The position numbers were made by a program, and so were the translations under genes. 64,000 nucleotides of DNA from Pseudomonas khavaziana (GTDB lineage Bacteria > Pseudomonadota > Gammaproteobacteria > Pseudomonadales > Pseudomonadaceae), in the NCBI RefSeq assembly GCF_019145205.1, contig NZ_JAHSTT010000019.1, positions 16,505 through 80,504 of the forward strand. The letters are read 5' to 3'. The notes beneath the pieces are model-generated. The model did no database searches and was not told where the DNA came from. It saw nothing but the letters and a program-made list of their open reading frames with translations. Numbering within the stretch: the first letter of the stretch is position 1; each line of letters opens with the position of its first letter. Positions 1-8,468 of this stretch are shown here, piece by piece.

Positions 1-381
1 CTGGTCCTGCCGTTCAACGCCTACAGCCATTTGCAGATCGGCGGCCGTGGCTGGTACCCACTGATGTTCCAGACTGCGCAACTGAACCCCTATGACGGTG
101 AAATCGCCGTCACGAACCTGTTGTCGGACCGTACTGCGCTGGAGTTCGTCACCGAATCCATGCGCCCGCTGCACACCGGTGACTTTGGCGGTTTGTGGAT
201 CAAGTTGATCTGGGCATTCTTCGGCCTGGTGCTGAGCATGATGGTACTGAGCGGCTTGCTGATCTGGACCAAGCGCACCGCCCTGGCCACCCTCAACGCC
301 CTCAAGCGCGAAGCCAAGACCCAGCGGCAACCCGCGCCTATCCCGGCCATGCAGGCTGAAACCTCGGAGGCCCAACGATGA
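1..381 (+). CDS. PepSY-associated membrane protein, C-terminal part
   Basis: The open frame runs in from before the window, so only the last 126 residues are visible. It has a periplasmic stretch, then one hydrophobic helix (about residues 72-94 of the visible part, rich in L, M and G), then a basic cytoplasmic tail. This is the layout of the last transmembrane segment of PepSY-associated (YkoF/PiuB-like) proteins, which in pseudomonads sit beside TonB receptors and metal transporters. The stop overlaps the next start (ATGA), so it is the head of the metal-uptake operon that follows. The family call is moderately sure; the function is inferred from context. Confidence 0.7.
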   Translation: MVLPFNAYSHLQIGGRGWYPLMFQTAQLNPYDGEIAVTNLLSDRTALEFVTESMRPLHTGDFGGLWIKLIWAFFGLVLSMMVLSGLLIWTKRTALATLNALKREAKTQRQPAPIPAMQAETSEAQR

Positions 382-914
382 GCAAGGTCGCGACTGTACC
401 GCCGTCCCCCCTGCGCGCCTTCTGGCTGAAATGGCGTTTCCATATCAACATTTTGCTGTTGCTCGTGCCACTGGGGTTCATGCCCAAGTACTTCGCCGAT
501 GCCGCGCTGTTTCGCGGGGATACCGGTATCGGCGAACGCGTGGCTGGGCAAGTGCAGGTCGGCCCGTGGAGCCTGACCCTCGCCGAGCTGCGCAATGAAG
601 GCCCACGGCCGGACCCTGCCGGACCGATGAAATTATTCAATGCCGCCCTGTGTGACACCTGCACCAATCAGGTCAAGGCCACCTACCTGCGCATCGGCAA
701 GCCGCGCAGCCTGCGCGCCGCCGGGGTCATCTTCTTTGGTACGCCGTACCGCATGGGCGCCGCCCTGCCGGTGCCGGAACGCACACCGGTAGACGCCGAA
801 GTGTGGGTGACCATGGAAGGCTGGGACGGCAGCATGCACCAGGGTTCCATCCCGCTGAGCCAGGCCTCGCCTGCCACCATTGCCTGGCTGAACAAGCAAG
901 GAGTCAAACCATGA
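378..914 (+). CDS. Conserved membrane-anchored protein of metal-uptake operon
   Basis: A 178-residue protein whose start overlaps the preceding stop by four bases. One hydrophobic helix lies at about residues 20-35; the rest should be periplasmic. It carries a C-x-x-C pair (ALCDTCTNQ, about residue 93) that could bind metal or form a disulphide. I do not recognise a named family. Its place between the PepSY protein and a zinc-type ABC transporter suggests an accessory role in metal delivery; that is inference from the operon only. Confidence 0.7.
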   Translation: MSKVATVPPSPLRAFWLKWRFHINILLLLVPLGFMPKYFADAALFRGDTGIGERVAGQVQVGPWSLTLAELRNEGPRPDPAGPMKLFNAALCDTCTNQVKATYLRIGKPRSLRAAGVIFFGTPYRMGAALPVPERTPVDAEVWVTMEGWDGSMHQGSIPLSQASPATIAWLNKQGVKP

Positions 915-1234
915 CCTTCAAGCGCCTGACCCGCGCCGCACTGTTGCTGTGCGCGGCTTTCAGTACCACCGCCTTTGCCCATAACCCGATGTGCGAATGC
1001 AAGGAAATCCCCGGCGAGCAGATCCAATGCAAGGGCGGTTTTTCCGACGGCAGCGGCGCCCCCGGTGTGACCCTGGATGTGATCGGCTACGACGAAACCA
1101 TCCTGGTGCCGGGCAAGCTCGGCGAGGATTCGACCTTGACCTTCAAGAAGCCTGCGGCCGAGTTCTACGTGTTGTTTGATGCCGGCCCCGGCCACGTCGT
1201 GGAAATCGACCAAGCGGATATCCAGGCGCAATGA
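911..1234 (+). CDS. Small secreted protein with C-x-C motif, metal operon
   Basis: A 107-residue protein with a clear signal peptide (about residues 1-23, cleavage after AFA), so the mature protein is periplasmic and starts HNPMCECKEI. The His and two Cys at the mature N-terminus, plus a later Cys, look like a metal site. The start at 911 overlaps the previous stop (ATGA) and follows an AAGGAG ribosome site; an upstream in-frame start at 803 lies inside the previous gene and is rejected. No named family recognised. A periplasmic metal chaperone is a reasonable guess from the sequence and the operon. Confidence 0.7.
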   Translation: MTFKRLTRAALLLCAAFSTTAFAHNPMCECKEIPGEQIQCKGGFSDGSGAPGVTLDVIGYDETILVPGKLGEDSTLTFKKPAAEFYVLFDAGPGHVVEIDQADIQAQ

Positions 1235-1791
1235 CTACCACACAGGTTGTACGCCCCGCCGGTGCAGGTCATGAAACCCTCTATGTGCTGCTGTTGTGCC
1301 TGATCATCCTGGCGGTGGCGGGGACGGTGGTGGCGCTGCATGGTGAAACCCAGGCAGTCGCGGCCGTGCCAAGCCACCAGTTGGACGCCCGCCGCGACCT
1401 GAGCGCCGCCGAACAAGGCATCTATGCCGACCTGCGGGTGACGCTGGATGAAATCCACTTGTTGCAGCAGGAGCAGAGCGCCCTGCCGACGCCTGAGCAA
1501 CTGGCCAAGGAAGGCTTCGCGCCCTTTGCCCAGGACGCCAGTTCGGTCAGCCGTGGCGACCATCGCTGGCAGTTGCTGGCCCCGGCCGCCTACCTGGGTT
1601 TGAGCCAGGTTCCGGCCACCAGCGGTTCGCTGCTGATGCGCGTGCAGGGCAACGAGCCGGATATCTGGCTCAACCGCAGCGCCAACCTCGCCGCCCCTTC
1701 CGACCTCACTGACCAGGCGCTGATTGCAGCCGGCTGGCAGCAAGTGGTCGCGCAATTCGATGCCGGCGTCACCCGCCAGCACCGTCACTGA
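1231..1791 (+). CDS. DUF6162-like inner-membrane protein
   Basis: A 186-residue protein with one N-terminal transmembrane helix (about residues 14-36) and a periplasmic domain. Its start overlaps the previous stop by four bases. I associate this gene with the DUF6162 proteins that accompany zinc-type ABC transporters in Pseudomonas, but from memory only. It holds no recognisable catalytic motif. It may scaffold or sense metal delivery to the binding protein encoded next. Confidence 0.65.
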   Translation: MTTTQVVRPAGAGHETLYVLLLCLIILAVAGTVVALHGETQAVAAVPSHQLDARRDLSAAEQGIYADLRVTLDEIHLLQQEQSALPTPEQLAKEGFAPFAQDASSVSRGDHRWQLLAPAAYLGLSQVPATSGSLLMRVQGNEPDIWLNRSANLAAPSDLTDQALIAAGWQQVVAQFDAGVTRQHRH

Positions 1792-1810
1792 ACGAGAAGA
1801 CCGATTGCCC

Positions 1811-2731
1811 ATGTCTATTTCATCGCCCCTGTTGCGCCTGTTGCTGGTCAGCTTTCTCAGCCTGATGCTCGCTCCCCTGGCGAATGCCGAGGCAGCCAAG
1901 CGCCTGCGTATCGGCATCACCCTGCATCCTTATTACAGTTATGTCGCCAATATCGTCGGCGACAAGGCTGAGGTGGTGCCGCTGATCCCGGCCGGCTTCA
2001 ACCCCCATGCCTACGAGCCACGCGCCGAAGACATCAAGCGCATCGGCACACTCGACGTGATCGTGCTCAACGGCGTCGGCCATGATGACTTCGCCGACCG
2101 CATGATCGCCACCAGCGAGCGCCCGGACATCCCGGTAATCGAAGCCAACGCCAACGTGCCGCTGCTGGCCGCCACCGGCAATGCCGCACGCGGCGCAGGC
2201 AAGGTAGTCAACCCACACACCTTCCTGTCGATCAGTGCCTCGATAGCCCAGGTCAATAACATCGCCCGCGAATTGGGCAAGCTCGACCCGGACAACGCCA
2301 AGGCCTACACCCAGAACGCCCGCGCCTACGGCAAGCGCCTGCGCCAGATGCGCGCCGACGCCCTGGCCAAGCTGACCAGCGCGCCAAACCCGGACCTGCG
2401 CGTAGCTACAGTGCATGCCGCCTATGACTACCTGCTGCGCGAGTTTGGCCTGGAAGTGACTGCGGTAGTGGAGCCGGCCCACGGTATCGAGCCGAGCCCC
2501 AGCCAGTTGAAGAAAACCATCGATGAGCTGCGCGCCCTGGATGTAAAGGTGATCTTCTCGGAGATGGATTTCCCGTCCACCTACGTTGACACCATCCAGC
2601 GTGAATCCGGGGTCAAGCTCTACCCGCTGTCGCATATTTCCTACGGCGAATACAGCGCTGAAAAGTACGAAGTGGAAATGACCGGCAACCTCAACACCGT
2701 GGTCCGTGCGATCCAGGAGTCGGGGGCATGA
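1811..2731 (+). CDS. Metal (zinc/manganese-type) ABC transporter substrate-binding protein
   Basis: A 306-residue cluster A-I binding protein (ZnuA/AztC-like). A signal peptide ends about residue 26. The family ligand pattern is visible: NPHAYEP with His66, NPHTFLS in the middle, VHAAYDYLL in the C-lobe, and the acidic SEMDFPS segment. These are the positions that bind Zn(II) or Mn(II). There is no His-rich loop of the ZnuA type. I chose 1811 because the longer frame from 1724 would overlap the previous gene and lack a signal peptide at its N-terminus. It delivers metal to the permease and ATPase encoded immediately downstream. Confidence 0.88.
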   Translation: MSISSPLLRLLLVSFLSLMLAPLANAEAAKRLRIGITLHPYYSYVANIVGDKAEVVPLIPAGFNPHAYEPRAEDIKRIGTLDVIVLNGVGHDDFADRMIATSERPDIPVIEANANVPLLAATGNAARGAGKVVNPHTFLSISASIAQVNNIARELGKLDPDNAKAYTQNARAYGKRLRQMRADALAKLTSAPNPDLRVATVHAAYDYLLREFGLEVTAVVEPAHGIEPSPSQLKKTIDELRALDVKVIFSEMDFPSTYVDTIQRESGVKLYPLSHISYGEYSAEKYEVEMTGNLNTVVRAIQESGA

Positions 2732-3474
2732 CGGCGGCAGAGCAACTGAACCTGGCCAGCGTCGGCCCGACCCTAAACTTCGAAAAGGTCTCGCTGACCC
2801 TGGGTCGCACCGTGATTCTTGATGGCGTAAGTTTCCAGGTACAGCCGGGCAGCATCCATGCGCTGGTCGGCCCCAACGGCGGCGGCAAAAGCTCGCTGAT
2901 CAAGACTCTGCTTGGGCAAACACCCCACCAGGGCCGATTGAGCCTGGAATGGCCAACCACGCCCGGCACCGTCGGCTATGTGCCCCAGGCACTGGAGTTT
3001 GACCGTGGCTTGCCGATGACCGTGGATGATTTCATGGCCGCCATGTGCCAGCGCCGCCCGGCGTTCCTGGGCCTGTCCAGGCATTACGCCGCCGCCATTG
3101 GCCAAGCGCTCGAACGGGTAGGCATGCAGGACAAGCGCAAGCGCCGCATGGGCGCGTTGTCCGGTGGCGAACGCCAGCGCGTCCTACTGGCCCAGGGCCT
3201 GATCCCGGCGCCGCAATTGCTGGTACTGGATGAGCCGATGTCGGCCCTCGACGAAGCGGGTATCCAGGTCTTCGAACGCTTGCTCAATGACTGGCGCCTG
3301 GCCGGCATCACTGTGCTATGGATCGAGCACGACCTGGAAGCTGTCGGCCGCCTGGCCGACCGCGTCACCGGTCTGAACCGCCGGGTGCTGTTCGACGCCA
3401 CGCCCAAAGAGGCGCTGACCCCGGATCGCCTGCTGACCCTGTTCTCCACTCACCCTCGGAGCCCGGCGCAATGA
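2728..3474 (+). CDS. Metal ABC transporter ATP-binding protein
   Basis: A 248-residue ABC ATPase that powers import through the adjacent permease. Walker A is GPNGGGKS at residues 48-55, the signature LSGGERQ lies near residue 144, and Walker B with its Glu (LLVLDEP) near residue 165. Length and order match ZnuC/AztA-type proteins. Its start overlaps the binding-protein stop (ATGA) and its stop overlaps the permease start, which indicates translational coupling. Confidence 0.92.
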   Translation: MTAAEQLNLASVGPTLNFEKVSLTLGRTVILDGVSFQVQPGSIHALVGPNGGGKSSLIKTLLGQTPHQGRLSLEWPTTPGTVGYVPQALEFDRGLPMTVDDFMAAMCQRRPAFLGLSRHYAAAIGQALERVGMQDKRKRRMGALSGGERQRVLLAQGLIPAPQLLVLDEPMSALDEAGIQVFERLLNDWRLAGITVLWIEHDLEAVGRLADRVTGLNRRVLFDATPKEALTPDRLLTLFSTHPRSPAQ

Positions 3475-4370
3475 GTTATGAAGCCTTTCGCCTGATGATC
3501 CAGGGCTGGGCCTCTTCCGGCTACCTGCCGGAAGCCCTGGCCTACGGGTTTGTGGTCAACGCCCTGCTCGCCGGTTTGCTGATCGGCCCGGTACTGGGCG
3601 GCTTGGGTACGCTGGTGGTGGTCAAGCGCTTTGCGTTTTTCTCCGAAGCAGTCGGCCATGCCGCACTGACCGGCGTGGCCGTGGGCATCCTGCTCGGCGA
3701 ACCCTACACCGGGCCCTATGGCAGCCTGTTCGGCTACTGCCTGCTGTTCGGCATCCTGCTGAACTACCTGCGCAACCGTACCGGCCTGGCGCCGGACACC
3801 TTGATCGGCGTGTTCCTGTCGGTTTCCCTGGCACTGGGTGCCAGCCTGCTGCTGATCCTGGCCGGCAAGATCAATGTGCATATTCTGGAGAACGTGCTGT
3901 TTGGCTCGGTGCTGACGGTCAATGGCAACGACTTATTGGTATTGGCAATCGTCGGTTCGCTGGTGATGGCCCTGGCGTTGCCGCTGTACAACCGCATCAT
4001 GCTCGCCAGTTTCAACCCGCAGTTGGCGGCGGTGCGTGGTGTCGCGGTGAAAACCCTGGATTATCTGTTCGTGATCCTGGTGACACTGATCACCGTCGCG
4101 GCGGTCAAGGTCATCGGCGCGATCCTGGTCGGTGCGCTGCTGGTGATTCCGGCCGCCGCGGCACGCCTGTTGAGCCAGTCGCTCAAGGGGTTCTTTTGGG
4201 TGTCGGTCATCATCGCCACCGTCAGCACCCTGTGCGGGATCCTGCTGCCGATCATCTTCGACCTGCCGATCCCGTCCGGCGCCGCAATCATCCTGGTTGC
4301 CGGTATCGCCTTTGCCTTCGCCGCCATTGCCCGCGGCACCGTGCCCAGCCTCAAAGGGAATCTTGGATAA
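3471..4370 (+). CDS. Metal ABC transporter permease (ABC-3 family)
   Basis: A 299-residue membrane protein with about eight or nine hydrophobic helices, belonging to the ZnuB/AztB-type ABC-3 permeases. The family loop with KRFAFFSEAVGHAALTG near residue 46, which contacts the ATPase, is evident. The start at 3471 overlaps the ATPase stop; a longer frame from 3318 lies inside the ATPase gene and is an artefact. The stop overlaps the next start (TAATG). Confidence 0.92.
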   Translation: MSYEAFRLMIQGWASSGYLPEALAYGFVVNALLAGLLIGPVLGGLGTLVVVKRFAFFSEAVGHAALTGVAVGILLGEPYTGPYGSLFGYCLLFGILLNYLRNRTGLAPDTLIGVFLSVSLALGASLLLILAGKINVHILENVLFGSVLTVNGNDLLVLAIVGSLVMALALPLYNRIMLASFNPQLAAVRGVAVKTLDYLFVILVTLITVAAVKVIGAILVGALLVIPAAAARLLSQSLKGFFWVSVIIATVSTLCGILLPIIFDLPIPSGAAIILVAGIAFAFAAIARGTVPSLKGNLG

Positions 4371-5332
4371 TGCGCCCCGTCTTTCGCCCAATGGCCCTGG
4401 CCATCGCTTGCTTGATCAGTTTTTCGGCGCTGGCCGCCGTTGACGGTTTCGATCCGAAGGAGTTCAAGGCCAACCACGGTCTCGGTCATGCCGCACTGAC
4501 CAAGGCCAAGTCGGTAAAACCGGTGAAGGTCCTGGCCTCGCTGCCCATCACCTACGGCTTGGCCGAAGTGCTGCTCAAAGGCACCGACGTGCAGCTTGAA
4601 CGTGCGGCCCCCGCCAACCTGCCAGGCTCGCGCCAGGTGTCCTATTTTACTGGCCGCGGTGCTGCGGCACTCAATACCTTGGCACAGGACGCAGACGCCG
4701 CCATCGGCCTGCGTTCCCTGTGGGCCGATGACCCGCTGTACCCGGTGGCGCGTCGCAGCAATATCCGTATCGTGGAAGTGGATGCCGCACGCCCGGTAGA
4801 CGGCGGCTTGCCAGGGATCGCCGTGCAACCCGGCGCCACCGACGGTTTGAACAGCCAACCTTGGCAATCGAGCAACAATCTGGGGCGCATGGCCGATGTG
4901 ATGGCCGCCGACCTAAGCCGCCTGGCACCGGGCGCCAAACCGAAGATCGACGCCAACCTGGCCGCGCTCAAGCAACGCCTGCTCAAGCTCAACGCCGACA
5001 GCGAGGCGCGACTGGCAAAAGCCGACAACCTGAGCGTGGTCAGCTTGAGCGATCACTTTGCCTACCTGGTCAGCAGCTTGAATCTGGAAGTGGTCAGCAC
5101 CGATGCGCGACCCGATGCCGACTGGACGCCTGAAATGCTGCAAAAACTCAGCGCGCAGTTGAAGGACAATGACGTGGCAGTCGTGCTGCATCACCGTCAA
5201 CCCAGTGAGCCCGTGAAAGCGGCTGTCACTGCCGGCGGCTCTACACTGCTGGTGTTGAACGTGGACGGTGCCGACCCTGTGACCGAGTTGGAAACCAATG
5301 TGGATCAGGTGATCAAGACGCTGACGCCATGA
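4370..5332 (+). CDS. Second, divergent metal-type substrate-binding protein
   Basis: A 320-residue secreted protein with a signal peptide ending near residue 23. It has the overall plan of cluster A-I metal-binding proteins (KVLASLPITYGLAEVL at the start of the N-lobe, a long backbone helix, SDHFAYLVSSLNLEVV in the C-lobe), but the usual N-lobe motif with metal-binding His (NPHxYEP) is replaced by a segment with no His. It therefore probably does not bind metal the way its partner at 1811-2731 does. It might bind a metal-chelator complex, receive metal from the other binding protein, or regulate the permease. Its 3' end overlaps the convergent regulator gene by 20 bases. Confidence 0.75.
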   Translation: MRPVFRPMALAIACLISFSALAAVDGFDPKEFKANHGLGHAALTKAKSVKPVKVLASLPITYGLAEVLLKGTDVQLERAAPANLPGSRQVSYFTGRGAAALNTLAQDADAAIGLRSLWADDPLYPVARRSNIRIVEVDAARPVDGGLPGIAVQPGATDGLNSQPWQSSNNLGRMADVMAADLSRLAPGAKPKIDANLAALKQRLLKLNADSEARLAKADNLSVVSLSDHFAYLVSSLNLEVVSTDARPDADWTPEMLQKLSAQLKDNDVAVVLHHRQPSEPVKAAVTAGGSTLLVLNVDGADPVTELETNVDQVIKTLTP

Positions 5333-6038
5333 CATCCACCCCAACATGAATCGCATCATGGCGCCAGAACTCCAGGTCACAATCGATGAGGCGCTGGTGC
5401 TGGTCATAGTTGACCCGGGCGATGCGCAAGCCCGGGCTGCCCACCGACACGCGCAACGCGGCGGCGGCCTCCACTGGCAGTGAAGTCGGCACGATTTCAA
5501 AGCGCACCCGTCCATAGTGCAAGTCGTACTTGCGCGCATACAACTCGGTCATCGACTGATTCAAATCACACGCCAGGATCCCCGGAAAATACCGGGGGTT
5601 CAGGTAGTGCTCCACGTACAGCACCAGACGCCCGTCAATCCTGCGGCTACGGCAAATCTGGATCACGCTGGACAGCGCCGGCAATTGCAACCATGCACAC
5701 ACCGCCGCCGACGCCGGTTGCAGCCGGGCTGAAATCACTTCAGTGCAGGCCACACGCCCCTGGTCGCTGACCATTGCGTGAAAGTGGCTGCGTTGCATCA
5801 GGTTATAGGCCAGTCGCGGCGGCGAGACGAACCAGCCGCGACGCTCTTCGCGATAGATCTGCCCTTGAGCCTCCAACTGTAACAAGGCTTCCCGCACGGT
5901 AATCCGAGTGGTACCAAACAACTCGCTGAGCTTGCGTTCGGCGGGCAACTTGCTGGCTGGCGGCAACAGGCCATGGTCGATCTGCTCTTGCAGCGCCAGG
6001 CCAATGGAGGTTACCGCCTTGATTGCCTCATCACGCAT
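5313..6038 (-). CDS. GntR-family regulator with UTRA ligand domain (PhnF-like)
   Basis: A 241-residue regulator. Residues 5-75 form a winged helix of the GntR type (KLPAERKLSELFGTTRITVREAL), and residues about 90-235 form a UTRA effector domain of the PhnF/HutC class. Start is the ATG at 6038; one codon upstream a TTG is possible. It is divergent from the importer operon that starts at 6390, with about 350 bases of regulatory DNA between them, so it most likely represses that operon and responds to its imported substrate or a breakdown product. In related loci such regulators control phosphonate genes. Confidence 0.85.
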   Translation of the reverse strand: MRDEAIKAVTSIGLALQEQIDHGLLPPASKLPAERKLSELFGTTRITVREALLQLEAQGQIYREERRGWFVSPPRLAYNLMQRSHFHAMVSDQGRVACTEVISARLQPASAAVCAWLQLPALSSVIQICRSRRIDGRLVLYVEHYLNPRYFPGILACDLNQSMTELYARKYDLHYGRVRFEIVPTSLPVEAAAALRVSVGSPGLRIARVNYDQHQRLIDCDLEFWRHDAIHVGVDVMASAS

Positions 6039-6389
6039 CAACGTTACCTATCTGGACTAGACCAGCACCGTTCGGGTGCACAAAACGTGCTCTATCTGGG
6101 CTTTTGCCGTTGCGTGCCAGCCTAGGCATTACAGATGACCGACAGATGACAGCTCCCACAAGCTGCCTGCAGCACACCCTGCAATACATCGGCCAAGTCC
6201 TTTGGCTGCGGGCACTTGGACATGGTCTACGCTAAGTCTGCGCTGAGCGACATCAGCACTTTGAAAACGACATCGACATGAAACTGTCATCCATCGGGCC
6301 TAGATTGGCTCAGGTATTGCTGACCTAGACCAAACCACCGCTAACGTTCATATAAAACGCCGCGTTGAAAACGCCCAAAGGAGCTTCGG
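6039..6389. other. Divergent intergenic region of the importer locus
   Basis: About 350 bases without a gene, between the UTRA regulator and the binding-protein gene. It holds the Pho-box-like sequences (6135-6152 minus, 6273-6290 plus) and a strong ribosome site (AAAGGAGC) just before 6390. No further gene or hairpin stands out. Confidence 0.6.
6124..6152 (-). promoter_or_regulatory. Pho-box-like tandem repeat
   Basis: Read on the minus strand, 6135-6152 gives CTGTCAT, four bases, then CGGTCAT, followed by the same four-base spacer CTGT. Two 7-mers at an 11-base period is the architecture of a PhoB site (consensus CTGTCAT-N4-CTGTCAT). It lies about 95 bases before the UTRA regulator start and about 240 before the binding-protein gene. 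On the plus strand a second copy, CTGTCAT at 6284-6290, is preceded 11 bases earlier by a weaker TCGACAT. The match was seen by eye. Confidence 0.6.
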
Positions 6390-7466
6390 ATGAAACAGCT
6401 TTTCCTGGCATCACTGTTAGGCTCGACCCTTGCCATGTGCACCGCCGCCATGGCCGCTGATACCGATTTGAAAACGCTCGAAGCCGCCGCGAAAGCGGAA
6501 GGCGCCATCAACAGCGTCGGCATGCCCGATGACTGGGCCAACTGGAAAGGCACCTGGGCAGACCTGGCCAACACCTATGGCCTCAAGCACATCGACACCG
6601 ACATGAGCTCGGCCCAGGAAATCGCCAAGTTCAAAGCCGAAAAAGACAACGCCAGTGCCGATATCGGCGACGTTGGCGCGGCCTTTGGCCCCATCGCGGT
6701 GAAGCAGGAAGTCACCCAGCCGTACAAGCCTTCCACCTGGGCACAGGTGCCAGACTGGGCCAAAGACAAAGACGGTCACTGGGCCCTGGCCTACACCGGC
6801 ACCATTGCCTTTATCGTCAACAAGAAGCTGCTGCACGGCTCCGAGGTTCCCACCAGTTGGGCTGACCTGCAGACCGGCAAGTACAAGGTGTCGGTAGGTG
6901 ACGTGAGCACCGCCGCCCAGGCGTCCAACGCGGTACTCGCCGCCGCCATCGCCAACAAGGGCGACGAGAAAAACATCGCACCGGGCCTGCAATTCTTCAC
7001 CAAGATCGCCCAGCAAGGTCGCCTCTCGCTGTCCAACCCGACCATCGCCACCATGGAAAAAGGCGAAGTCGAAGTGGGTATCGTCTGGGACTTCAACGGC
7101 CTGAGCTACAAGGCCAAGATGGCCAACCCGGATGACTACGTGGTGTTGATCCCTTCGGATGGCTCGGTGAAATCCGGCTACACCACCATCATCAACAAAT
7201 ACGCCAAGCACCCGAACGCCGCCAAGCTGACCCGCGAGTACATCTTCAGCGATGCCGGCCAGCTCAATCTGGCGAAGGGCAATGCCCGTCCTATCCGCGC
7301 TGAAACCGATCTGAAACTGCCGGCCGATATCGCCAAGAACCTGATCCCGGGCGAGCAGTACACCAAGGCCAATCCGCAACCGATCAAGGATGCCGATGCC
7401 TGGGAAGCGACCTCCAAGAAGCTGCCGCAGCTGTGGAACGAGCAGGTCATCGTAGAAATGAAATAA
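6390..7466 (+). CDS. ABC transporter periplasmic binding protein (family 1, phosphonate/organophosphate-type locus)
   Basis: A 358-residue periplasmic binding protein with a signal peptide ending AMA at about residue 22. The two-lobe layout and segments such as KYKVSVGDVSTAAQASNAVL and GEVEVGIVWDFNGLSYKAKM place it with the iron/spermidine-like family 1 binding proteins, which include 2-aminoethylphosphonate binders. It carries no dityrosine iron site that I can see. It opens an operon with a phosphoester-cleaving enzyme, two permeases, an ATPase and a HAD phosphatase, so an organophosphorus ligand is more likely than iron. The exact ligand cannot be read from sequence. Confidence 0.75.
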   Translation: MKQLFLASLLGSTLAMCTAAMAADTDLKTLEAAAKAEGAINSVGMPDDWANWKGTWADLANTYGLKHIDTDMSSAQEIAKFKAEKDNASADIGDVGAAFGPIAVKQEVTQPYKPSTWAQVPDWAKDKDGHWALAYTGTIAFIVNKKLLHGSEVPTSWADLQTGKYKVSVGDVSTAAQASNAVLAAAIANKGDEKNIAPGLQFFTKIAQQGRLSLSNPTIATMEKGEVEVGIVWDFNGLSYKAKMANPDDYVVLIPSDGSVKSGYTTIINKYAKHPNAAKLTREYIFSDAGQLNLAKGNARPIRAETDLKLPADIAKNLIPGEQYTKANPQPIKDADAWEATSKKLPQLWNEQVIVEMK

Positions 7467-7501
7467 GCCTGTCGCCCACATTGGAAATCCACTGGAAATC
7501 C

Positions 7502-7598
7502 AATGTGGGAAGGAGGCTTGCTCCCGATAGCGGTGTGCCATTCAACAGATTTATCAGCTGATCCACCGTCATCGGGAGCAAGCCCCCTCCCACATTTT
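7502..7598. repeat. REPIN (type with ATGTGGGAGGGGGC arms)
   Basis: Two inverted copies of a REP (AATGTGGGAAGGAGGCTTGC at the left, its near-complement ending CCCTCCCACATT at the right) separated by a partly palindromic core. It sits inside the importer operon, between the binding-protein gene and the next gene. Such hairpins can protect or process the upstream message, giving more binding protein than permease. Confidence 0.85.
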
Positions 7599-7656
7599 TG
7601 ACCTCGTTCCTCCAGGGGAATTTAGTCAAGTCTATTGCTGCGGAGCGCTCTCCCCC

Positions 7657-8463
7657 ATGAAGCACAATGTCATCCTTGTGGTGCTCGACGGCCTGAACTT
7701 CGAGGTCGCCAGGCACGCTATGGGGCACTTGCAGGCCTATGTCGGCGCAGGACGCGCAGCCCTCTACACACTGGAATGTGAACTGCCTGCCCTGTCCCGC
7801 CCGCTGTATGAATGCATCCTCACCGGCGTGGCGCCGATTGACAGCGGCATCGTGCATAACAACGTCTCGCACCTGTCCAACCAGCGCAGCATCTTCCATT
7901 ACGCCACCGATGCCGGCTTGACTACCGCGGCGGCGGCTTACCATTGGGTCAGCGAGCTGTATAACCGCACGCCCTTTATCGCTGCCCGCGATCGCCATAC
8001 CGACGACGAGGCGCTGGCGATCCAGCACGGGCATTTCTACTGGCATGACCACTATCCGGATTCCCACCTGTTCGCCGATGCCGAAAGCCTGCGGCTCAAG
8101 CACGCGCCGAACCTGCTGGTGGTGCACCCGATGAACATCGACGACGCCGGCCATAAGCACGGTCTCGACTCCGCGCAATACCGTAACAGCGCACGCTCGG
8201 TCGACATCATCCTGGCCGACTATCTGCAAGCCTGGCTCGACGCCGGCTACCAGGTGATGGTTACCGCCGACCACGGCATGAACAACGATCGCTCCCACAA
8301 TGGCCTATTGCCAGAAGAGCGCGAAGTCCCCCTGTTTGTACTCGGCGACGGATTCAGCCTGGACAGCAATGCCGCGCCCAAACAGACCGAGTTGTGCGGC
8401 ACGGTGTGCGAACTGCTCGGCGTACTACACGACAAACCTGTGTGCCGGGAGCTGCTGAAGTGA
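7657..8463 (+). CDS. Cytosolic alkaline-phosphatase-superfamily phosphodiesterase/phosphonohydrolase
   Basis: A 268-residue protein of the nucleotide pyrophosphatase/phosphodiesterase branch of the alkaline phosphatase superfamily. Metal-site residues are visible: Asp11 (VVLDG), the probable nucleophile Ser47 (ELPALSRPLYE), an Asp and His in NIDDAGHKHG, and Asp-His in TADHGMNND. It has no signal peptide, so it acts on substrate already in the cytoplasm. Being encoded within an ABC importer operon, it probably cleaves the imported compound, a phosphodiester or a phosphonate such as phosphonoacetate. Which bond it cuts is not evident. Confidence 0.8.
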   Translation: MKHNVILVVLDGLNFEVARHAMGHLQAYVGAGRAALYTLECELPALSRPLYECILTGVAPIDSGIVHNNVSHLSNQRSIFHYATDAGLTTAAAAYHWVSELYNRTPFIAARDRHTDDEALAIQHGHFYWHDHYPDSHLFADAESLRLKHAPNLLVVHPMNIDDAGHKHGLDSAQYRNSARSVDIILADYLQAWLDAGYQVMVTADHGMNNDRSHNGLLPEEREVPLFVLGDGFSLDSNAAPKQTELCGTVCELLGVLHDKPVCRELLK

Positions 8464-8468
8464 ATTCA

